Below, piece by piece: positions 52,557 through 63,024 of a DNA stretch of 64,000 nt. Every line of letters starts with the position of its first letter. Position 1 is the first letter of the stretch. The DNA comes from Flaccisagitta enflata. Taxonomy: Eukaryota > Chaetognatha > Sagittoidea > Aphragmophora. The stretch lies in the NCBI GenBank assembly GCA_965153355.1, contig OZ231127.1, positions 97,464,001 to 97,528,000 of the forward strand. The letters are read 5' to 3'. The notes below the pieces were generated by a model that saw only the letters and a program-made list of their open reading frames with translations, did not search any database and had not been told where the DNA came from. The position numbers and the translations under genes were made by a program.

Positions 52557-52984
52557 GGGCAGCGGCCCCAAAGGGGACAAAGTCCTGTAGAACACATGGG
52601 GACTTTTGTTCGTCCGTTTGTCCATCCGTCCGTTCGTCCGCCCCCCCCCAGGTCCTTTCGGGTCTGAAATATACCCTCTCAGAGCTGAAATCTGCCCTCT
52701 CAGGCCTAAGATCTGCCCTCTCAGGCCTGGAATCTGCCCTCTCAGGCCTGAAATCTGCCCTCTCAGGCCTGAAATCTTCCCTCTTCGGCCTGACCTCTGC
52801 CCTCACAGATTCAAGGCCTGAGAGGGCAGATTTTAGGCCTGAGAGGGCAGATTTCAGGCCTGAGAGGGCAGATTTTGGACCCAAGAGGGCCTGGGGGGGA
52901 TGGGCGGACAAACGGAAGAACAGACGGACAAACAAAAGTCCCCATGTGTTCTACAGGACTTCGCCCCCTTCGGGGCCGCTGCCC
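52557..52984. mobile_element. foldback element, 428 bp, GTAGAACACA subtype (best copy)
   Basis: Left arm in order: GGGCAGCGGCCCCAAAGGGG, ACAAAGTCCTGTAGAACACA, TGGGGACTTTTGTTCGTCCG, a C9 run, then GGCCTGAAATCTGCCCTCTC units. The right arm repeats all of these in inverse order and ends CGGGGCCGCTGCCC. The external module GGGCAACGGGTATCGCTGAC follows. No coding capacity. Confidence 0.88.
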
Positions 52985-53059
52985 TGCTTCCTTTCACTCC
53001 AATTCACAATTGTGCAAAGCAGGGCAACGGGTATCGCTGACCACTTATTGCCCTTGGGC

Positions 53060-53450
53060 GACCTGTTAGACCTGATTATAGGCTTGGGAAGCCTGGTTTG
53101 AAGTTCCGGGGGGGGACAGACACACGGACAGACAGACGGAAACCAGAAAAATTGCCCTATGTGGAATCATAGGTCATTGGCCCCTCCGGGGCCACTGCCC
53201 AACAGGTCGCCCAAGGGCAATATGTGGTCAGCGATACCTGTTGCCCTGCTTTGTATGGCTGTAAATTGGAATGAGAGGCAGGGCAGCGGCCCCGAAGGGG
53301 ACAAAGTCCTCTAGAACACAGTAGACTTTCGTTTGTTTGTCCGTCCATTTGTCCACCCCCCCAAGCCCTCTCAGGCCTGAAATCTGCCCTCTCAGGCCTA
53401 AAATCTGCCCTCTCAGGCCTGAAATCTTTGGGGCCGCTGCCTAAAAAAGG
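53060..53450. mobile_element. foldback-family half element, inverted to its neighbour
   Basis: AACAGGTCGCCCAAGGGCAA, GTGGTCAGCGATACC, GCAGCGGCCCCGAAGGGGAC, CTCTAGAACACAG, then CAGGCCTGAAATCTGCCCTC units, ending abruptly at GGGGCCGCTGCC. The order shows that the GGGCAACGGGTATCG module belongs to the element's outer edge. Confidence 0.7.
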
Positions 53451-53459
53451 GGGGGGTTG

Positions 53460-54015
53460 TTTCATGTTACTGGTTTCAAATTATAATGAATACGACAAGT
53501 ATTTTTGCAGTGTTTTTCATTAGCTTGTTGTAAATACAATGATTTTTTCACAAAAAAGGAACTGAGGGAATAATCATCCTAGCTAAGAAAACATAAGGTT
53601 AAAAATTTCTAGAACGTTAATGTTTAGAAAAACCTATTTTAATTGGATTGTAATTTTGAAAATGTACATAAGATAGTGTGACCCCCATAAGCAGTACCGT
53701 TTTTCCTCTAATTAGTGCCTCTCCTCTGATAGGTGCCCCCCCCCTTTGGAAAAAAAATTTTTCACCATGCCTATTTTTTTCATTGTAAAATAAAGAGTTT
53801 TCAGTAAGATTTCAATCTTTCTTAACCTGATGCATAGATTTTTCTGTTGAAATTACAAATTTTTTCTTTTGCTCTAAAACCTTTATTCAATTCTATTTTC
53901 AGTATTTCATTCTTTTTCTAATCTGCTACATGGGGCGCTTATTAGGAGATAAAGCCAATAACGTCATTTTAAATTTTTGAAAGCGCCCTGGGCGCTTATT
54001 AGAGGAAATACGGTA
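53460..54015. other. no gene recognised
   Basis: AT-rich sequence. GGGGCGCTTATTAGGAG and GGGCGCTTATTAGAGG recur at about 53935 and 53990, suggesting a short decayed repeat. Confidence 0.5.
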
Positions 54016-54018
54016 TTA

Positions 54019-54617
54019 ACCATGCCAAAATAAAAAACCGCACTGCAGTTTGATGACCCTTGGCCCTTTATCAAGAGGCAAAATTAAACAAAATTCATGA
54101 GCATCTTAAAGAGCTTCAAAAAATCTATCATTTGAGTGGTATCACAAAGTTTTGGCTCAAAAACTTTAAAAGTTACAATAATTTTAAGTTAAGATGTCAA
54201 TATACTAATTGCCAGGAAATTTGTAGTCAAATCTTTTCATTGTTTCCTTTGTACCTCTATTAAAATTCACCTGAATGAAAAAAAATTCATGACAGAAAAA
54301 AAATTTGGAAAATTTTCTTCAAAATGCCGCCAAGCAGAAATTAGTAGCTTGATTCATTTAGAAATTATGATTAAATGAAAACGAAAGGTACAGTTTATGG
54401 AAAGGAACAAAAATGTAATTTCCTGCAATTGAGATATTGAAAACTTAGCTTTAAACCTTTGTAACTTTTTAAGTTTTTGAGCTAGAATTTTCTGACACCA
54501 CTCAAATGAAAGATTTTTTGAAGCTCTTTAAAACAGTCATGGATTTTTTGTAGTTTTGCCTCTAACTTATAGGCCAAGCACATCGAAACGTAATGCGGTT
54601 TTTAAATTTGGCATGGT
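54019..54617. mobile_element. TA-flanked foldback MITE, 599 bp
   Basis: Termini ACCATGCCAAAATAAAAAAC and GTTTTTAAATTTGGCATGGT, with TA at both edges (54017-54018, 54618-54619). The body contains CATTTGAGTGGTATCAC and, inverted, CACTCAAATGAAAG. It resembles the 598-bp element at 48088 in size, layout and ACCAT-G end. Confidence 0.85.
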
Positions 54618-54954
54618 TACAATTGACTACGAGAAAAAAAAGTGTATGAAGTCACAATCAGTAGATGGTTATGTAATGAGCCATCCATCTGCAATAATTC
54701 AAGATCTTTTTTCAAAAATGCTGAAATTTTAATTATAACAAACTTTTACCGTAAAATACTGATTTATTTGATTGATTATAAAAGATTGTTTCAGATTGTT
54801 TTCATGGGCATGATTAATGCCAATTAGCTTATTTTAAAATAAGATTGCTAACTTCTGTTTTATGTTTTCAAAGTTTTATTTGTTAGTTGAAATTTTTCAT
54901 CATGAATTTCAGTGAAGCCTTTTTGAAATGATCTGAAGCTTTCTGCAATGCTCC

Positions 54955-57900
54955 TCATTTTTTTGCATTTCCGCGAATGATAGCCATCAGCGCCTTCCTG
55001 TAGTCTCCGGAGGTGTCATCGTCAACATCTACCGCCAGAGTGTTTCTGTACAGCTGCTCGTATTTCTTTTTGATGTCCTGAAGTAGATAAGAAAAAAATA
55101 GTCAACATCTACCGTCAGAGTGTTTCTGTACAGCTGCTCGTATTTCTTTTTGATGTCCTGATGTAGATAAGAAAAAAGCAGTCAACATCTACCGCCAGAG
55201 TGTTTCTGTACAGCTGCTCGTATTTTTTTTTTTGATGTCCTGAAGTAGATAAGAAAAAAACAGTCAACATCTACCGCCAGAGTGTTTCTGTACAGCTGCT
55301 CGTATTTCTTTTTGATGTCCTGAAGTAGATAAGAAAAAAACAGTCAACATCTACCGTCAGAGTGTTTCTGTACAGCTGCTCGTATTTCTTTTTGATGTCC
55401 TGATGTAGATAAGAAAAAAGCAGTCAACATCTACCGCCAGAGTGTTTCTGTACAGCTGCTCGTATTTTTTTTTTTTTGATGTCCTGAAGTAGATAAGAAA
55501 AAAACAGTCAACATCTACCGCCAGAGTGCTTCTGTACAGCTGCTTGTATTTCTTTTTGATGTCCTGAAGTAGATAAGAAAAAACAGTCGTCAACAGTAAC
55601 AGCCAGAGAATTTCTGTACAGCTGGTTTTATTTCATTTCGATGTCCTGATGTAGATAAGAAAAAAACAAATTTGTTTTTAGTATCACGGGGTGAGGCTGA
55701 GACAATTTTTGCCACATCTCAACATAGCCTGAATCGATTTGAATAGAATTCATGAGCAAAATAAAGCATTTCTTATGTTTAAGCTAATGATAAAATTCAT
55801 TCAGGTCCAAATGCCTTGGTTTACCACTCGGCTTTTTAAAAAACGACGCACCTGTTTATGAATGGATAAAACAGGTTTAAAAATTGATTTTAACATTTAA
55901 CATTTTCAAAGATTTTCAAAAAATCTTTCTATCTAGACCAATCCCAGCTCTGTATCTCAAACGGTTTAGAAGCTACAGCCCTTCAAAGAGAATCATTGAT
56001 TTGCTAAAATGCATTTTTATATAGGGATTGCAAAACTAAAATGGGCAACGTTTTCACTCAAACTAATGCCATTTCTAAACAAAAAAAGATAGCAATACTA
56101 GATTATCTTTCAGATGACCTAAGAGTTAAATCGATTTTTCTTTGATTCATTAGGAAAAGTTAGCCACTCAAAGGGCGTCATTTTTTTTAGTCGTATGGTG
56201 AATATAATAGCAACATATTCTTTTTACAATAATTGCCAGACATGTGTTACTCCAACGGGATTCAATTTGTCTTTTGACTCTATTTCCATGTCTGCAACTC
56301 TTGTGTTAATTTGCCTCATCACTTTCTTAGGGCGTTTTTCCATTGATTAAGTGGTGAGAGGGGCAGTGGCCCCAAAGAGACTAACAACCTGCTCTGGCCA
56401 ATAGAGTAACAATAGAGGCTTTTGGCCACTAGGCTGAAATTTGGTCATAATGGCTGGAATTTGGGCCTCAATGCTGAGATTTGAGTCCACTGGGTGATGT
56501 GGCCGGGACTTGCGATTTAGAATATGAAGTGGCTGATGTGAGGCATCCAAGGGCGTGTTTCTAGTGAAGAAAAAAAACGCGTTTGTTCCCGTGAAACGCG
56601 TTTACATTGTGAACACATATTCAAGAATTTCAACCGTCCCACGAGTGGCCCGTTAAAAAGGCGATTGTCTTTGACTAGAAACTCCCCCTAAAAGGGCTGA
56701 TTGGATGCGCAAGAGGGCCATGAAGAGGCACAAGAAGACAAATTTTAGGCTAGGAAGGGATGACTTAAGGCCTAAGAGGGGCAATTTGGGCCGGACAGGG
56801 CTGATTGGAGCCCAAGTGAGCCTGGATGAGCCTACAGACTAAAAAACAAACAAAAGAACTCAGTACTTAGTACTCAGAAACTAAAGTTTTTGCACTCTTG
56901 AGTCATTTTTTCAACTTACCGAAAGGTTGTCTTCGCACTGCAGGATTAGGGTGTAGATAAGTCTATTATCATCAGTCCCAAAACCAGCCGTGCAATCCTT
57001 CAGGATATTGGCATAATATCGCTCTTCATCCAACGCACGTCTGTTTGGAGTTAAAAGAATGAAGATAGTAATGATAACCTGAGGCTGTCGCCAATACTGT
57101 GGATCGCGATACTCTATTTGATTCTCAATTTACTTTTTCCGGTTTCATTTGTCAGCTTTCATTTTTTATCTTATTTCTTTATTTTTTCATTTTTCATTTT
57201 TCATAATTCATTTTTTTTTTGTTTTTATTTTGTTTTTTTTTATTGTTCATTTTTTATTTTTCACTTTTCATCTTATCATTTTTTTCATTCATCTTTTTTT
57301 TTTTAATGTTCTTTTTCTTTAATTTAGATTATTTGTTGATTTTTTTCAATTGTAATTTTTTGTTCGTTTGTTAATTGTTCCTCTATGCTCAAAGGTCATT
57401 TTGAGCTCATTTGTCATTTTGTTTTTTTGTCATTTTTTGTTTGTTTATTCATGCGTCATTCTTTGTTCATTTGTTCATTTTTTTCATTTGTTCATTTCTT
57501 TCAATTTCTTTCATGTTCATTCATCATATTTTAGGTATATTGTCAGTTCAAGTCTTATTTTGTTCATTTGTTCATTTTTTTTTCATTTGTGCTTCATTTT
57601 TTCTTGTTAAATTGTCATTTTGAATTCTGATTGTGTAATAATGCCTATTTTGTTGTGTTCATTCTGAAGTGTAATTATGCAATCATGTGATTGTGAAAGG
57701 AAGAAATAAGGAAGGTAGGAAGGAAGAAAGGAAGGTAGGAAGGAAGCAAGGAAGGGAAGAAACTGAGTAACTTAGAAAACTTAGTAACCTAGTTTTAAGA
57801 TTTTTCTTTTTTAATTTTAAGATATCAGACCACTTTTTCTGTCAATGTCTTTAGAAATAAGATGGTTCAAAATTGGCTGCAAAGCTAAAGAAATATTTAA

Positions 57901-60900
57901 GCTCTTGGGCCAATCTGTCATAAAAAAATTTTAGCTATTGGGCGCTTTAGCTGTGGGGAGATACACTCGGGCAGATAGAATGCTTCCATAAAATACTTCC
58001 ATAGAAAACTTCTATTACTACCATAGAATACTTTCATAGAATACTTCCAATACTTCTATTACTTCTATTTATTAAATCAAACAAATTATTCAATACTTTA
58101 GATGAATATAGAGAACTTAACTAGTAGGCTATCATTGGGTCACACAAACTTTTAGGACACTGATTGGGGGTGGCTACCCCTGAAATTTTTGCTTCCCAAT
58201 GCCGCTGGGTACTACCATATGTTTAAAATTCCACACTGCACTGAACAGTCTGTAATGTTTTGCACTGCACTGGACTGCATTACCTGGCTATAGCAAGCAA
58301 CAACCGTGTTTGAAAACACTACTTGGAAGTACACTGCTCAGTACTGCCCTGGACAGCACTGGACTGCATTACCTGGCTATGGCGAGGTACAACTGTATTT
58401 GAAGACACCACTTGGAAGTACACTGCACAGTACTGCCCTGAGCAGCGCTGGACTTCATTACCTGGCTATGGCGAGGTACAACTGTATTTGAAGACACCAC
58501 TTGGAAGTACACTGCACAGTACTGCCCTGAGCAGCGCTGGACTTCATTACCTGGCTATGGCGAGGTACAACTGTATTTGAAGTCACCACTTGGAAGTACA
58601 CTGCACAGTACTGCCCTGAACAGCGCTGGACTTCATTACCTGGCTATGGCGAGGTACAACTTTTCCGCATTGCCACTCAATTCCTCTTGCAGAGCAGTTT
58701 CAATGTCAGTTCCTTCACGCTGCTTATTGTATTCCTGATAAGAAAGATTGAGATAAAGATTATGATAAGGACTAAGATAAAGGAGAAACTTGAATACTTT
58801 GAGGAGGTTTTTCACTCTTTTTGAATTTTTAAAGATTTCAAGCCTAGTTCTTATGAACTAGTTCTCATAAAAGAAACTAGGCCAAATGCACGGCTACTCA
58901 AGTCGCAGGGGCCATATTGGAGGTCAGCAGAACATTTGGGCCGGAGCAGTAAGGCCAAAGACCGCACAAACATGAAAAAAGTAAAATTTGACCAAGCAAA
59001 CAACCAACCAATGGATTGATAAAGCGGATTAATACAGCGAAGCACGCAACTAAAAAAAGTGAAGCATAAATTGTGTACCAAGTTTTCTTACCATCAAAGT
59101 TGCCTTTAATTGAGCCCATGATCTTGTGCAGAAGATTGTTCGAAATTCATACGTTTCAGTTCCCCATTGGCCTTGTCCCGCTTCGTATAGTATTTTCGCT
59201 TCCTTTTTGGCTGAGTCATGGTGCAAACGAAGGTGAAATATCTTGAGTCAACATGTTTTTTATCCTTTTGTTGATTTTTTTTTATTTATGAATATTTCGT
59301 TGATAAATAATGATTATTAATCGGCCAGGAATCTCGATGGAGAAAATCTCAATTTTAAGGGTTATGAAAAAAAAAAATGGACCCATCCCAGATTTTTGCA
59401 CAGGGGACCTAAAAAAGCTGTAGAACAAGATTCTGATGTTCATTTTGACCTAACTTGAGCCAAAAAAAAAAGAAACGGATTTTAGTGCAAAAAACAGCTA
59501 TTTTTCCTAAAAAAATGGCATTAAATGAAATATTTTGGCCCTCTCTTTTGCAGAAACATAAAGTACCAATAGTAATTGATATTTGAGTGAATGTAGAACA
59601 ATTTTTAATAGGTCTATGAGGTTCAAAAATAGCATTAAAATGCTCAAAAATGAAGAAATGACCTAAGAATTAAAAAATTGTCAAAACTGATGATTTGGAA
59701 CAGTTTCTTAAGGAAAAATATGCTGTCAGTATGAATTTCATCGATTTACTTTAAAAAAACATGGCCGTGATAAGCGAAAAATGCAAAACCGCAATATGCA
59801 AATGAGATCAAAGTGGGATTTTTGCAAAAAATGGCAAAACATGTTTTTTCTTTTTATAGAAGCTAAACACAATAAAATATTGAGTACTTACCTTTCCGAA
59901 GCCATTTTTTGCAAAAACCGCACTTTGACCTCATTTGCATATTGCGGTTTTGCGTTTTTCGCTTATCACGGCTATGTTTTTTTTAGTAAATCGATGAAAT
60001 TCATACTGACAGCATATTTTACCCTAAGAAACTGTTCCAAAACATCAGTTTTGACAATTTTTTAATTTTTAGGTCATTTCTTCATTTTTGAGCATTTTAA
60101 TGCTATTTTTGAACCTCATAGACCGATTCAAAATTGTTTTAGAGTCACTCAAATATCAATTACTATTGGGACTTTATGTTTCTGTAAAAAAAAAGTCAAA
60201 AAAATTTCATTTATTACTATTTTCTAAGGAAAAATAGCCGTTTTTTGCAATAAAAACCGTTTCTTTTTTTTTTGGCTCAAGTCAGGTCAAAATGAACATC
60301 AGAATCTTGTTCTACAGCCTTTTTAGGTCCCCTGTGCAAAAATCTGGGATGGGTCCTTTTTTTTTTTTTTTTTTAAGAATTTTGCAAGTGAGACTTCTGG
60401 CCGTAATTCATGTTCATATTATTTTCGCATAATTGGATGTGCATATTCAATAGAAAATATATGAATAAATGTATGAACAAGGCCAGATATACAGCCACCA
60501 GTTGCGGACGGGTGGGCAGGGGCGGAAATGCGCGTTTTTCCACTTTTTGACTCGATCATTACAGACCAACAGTCCAACGGACCGACGGACGGACTGATGG
60601 ACGGACCAACGGACAGACCAATGGACGGACTGACTGACGGACGGACAAAGCCCTTATAGATTTGCGTGTCCGCAACTAAAAAGGAGGATTTTTAAGAAAA
60701 ATATCAATAGTGCTGTCTGTTTGGTCTTTATCAATAAACAAAATATACTTTTTCAAAAGTAATCAGAAACGTAATAGTCGCAAAAGCATTAGATGGTCAG
60801 CGGTGCCCGTTGCCCCTATGTGAGTAAATGTGGGTGTGAGGTGTTCCGTGGGGCAGTGGCATCAAAAAGCCGATGACCTATGCCAGAGGAGGAAGGAGGC

Positions 60901-62954
60901 TGATAATGTCTAAAGGGCTCTTTTAGGGTACAAATATTTTCTAATGAACAAATTCTACCTCTTAGTTTTGATTTTTGAGCTTTTTATGGTCAGGAAGAGT
61001 CACTATCAAGAAATTCTTCGATCGATTTGTAGACTTTGATTACTAACGAAAACCAATTTTTTCATGACATAGCGCAGTTGAGGATAAATTTAAACATCGA
61101 TTGATATCGATCACTATCAAGAAATTCTTCGATCGATTTGTAAACTTTGATAACTAAAGAAAACCAATTTTTTCATGTCATAGCGCAGTTGAGGATAAAT
61201 TTAAACATCGATCAATGTTACATTTGGTTTAGAATAATAAAATGTTTCCTCAATCTCTTCTATGATGATTGCCATTGCAATCTGGTTTTCCTGATTTCTG
61301 ATATTACCAAAATCAATTTCAGCTATGTTCCCGGGTCGTAAGAATTGAATTGACAGCAGATTCTTATTAGTTAGACATGAATCTATGTTAAACAAGAAAG
61401 AAATCAATTCTTACGGCATGTTTGGGGGGCTGCCGGCCCCCCCTGGACCTATGCTGTTTGTATTAAGCCTCAATGTTAAGATTTGAGTCTTGTGACGGGG
61501 ATTTGAGCGTTGGGTATGACATTTGTGCTGGGATTCGAGCCTCAAGGCTGGATATGGCCATCAAAGTTTGAAATCAGGCCTGGAGCATGAAACTGATTTG
61601 GTCAGCAGGTTCAGAATGTCTTATGATCAAGGTTAAGGCTTTTATTTTGATGTTGAGGTTGTGATTTTGAAGATTGGTTCTGGGTTTCAAGCATTGGGCC
61701 TTAAATTTGGGCTTTGAGGATGAAATTTGGCCTTTGAGGCTGGGACTTGGGCCTCAGGATGGGAGGGGGGGGCAAGGAGGAGAAAAAGAAGAAAGAAATT
61801 TTTTTTATATGTAAAAGCATAGGTCATTGGCCCCGGAGGGGCTGCTGCTTTGAAAATCATGATTCAGATTGAAACATTATCTAGGATAACTAATTATATT
61901 GGTCCATAAAGATTAAAAATCCAATTTCGTCTTTGTGTGCACTGATACCTAATTCCTGGTCAACATCATTGTCTGAAGGACGGCCCTCATTCAGAATGGC
62001 CACCAAGGTTTTGTCAGTGTTGCCTATATGGAAGAAGAGAAGGAAGGCGTGTTTACAGTGATGACAAAAAACGCGTTTGTTTCCATTGATTTGTATGTCT
62101 CTATCTTTGTCTCATTTCCTTTTATTTATAATTTCTCTATCTCTCTCTCTCCAAGGCGTGTTTACAGTGATGACAACAAACGCGTTTGTTTCCATTGATT
62201 TGTATGTCTCTATCTTTGTCTCATTTCCTTTTATTTATAATTTCTCTATCTCTCTCTCTCCAGGGCGTGTTTACAGTGATGACAACAAACGCGTTTGTTT
62301 CCATTAATTTGTATGTCTCTATCTTTGTCTCATTTCCATTTAGATATCATCTCTCCAAGGGCTGTTTACAGTGATGACAACAAACGCGTTTGTTTTGAGC
62401 GTTAAAGTGACTAGTCTCTATCATTGTCTTTTAATTTCATTTCTTGTCTCTATCTCTCCTTCTAGCGTGCAGTGATGACAAACGCGTTTTTTTCCGTTAA
62501 TTTGTATGTCTCTATCTTTGTCTCATTTCCTTTTATTTCTCATGTCTCTATCTCTCTCTCTCCAGGGCGTGTTTACAGTGATGACAACAAACGCGTTTGT
62601 TTCCGTTAATTTGTATGTCTCTATCTTTGTCTCATCTCCTTTTATTTCTCATGTCTCTATCTCTCTCTCTCCAGGGGGTGTTTACAGTGATGACAACAAA
62701 CGCGTTTGTTCCCATTAATTGCGTTTTTAGCATGAGCACCTTTTACAAACTTTGATATCATCTCGAAAGGGACTGAGCAAAGTGAGTGAGCAAGCCTATA
62801 AATGGAGTGAGAGATTAAAGTGAGCAGAGTAAAGGGGAGCATTGCAAAGGGAATGAGCAGAGTTAGTGGTGTCACTGGTGTGACCTTACTAAGCGAAAAA
62901 GCATAGTGAGCGACCAAATCAGGGTGGATCTTGATGGACTGTGCAATGCAAATA

Positions 62955-63024
<70 letters not shown>

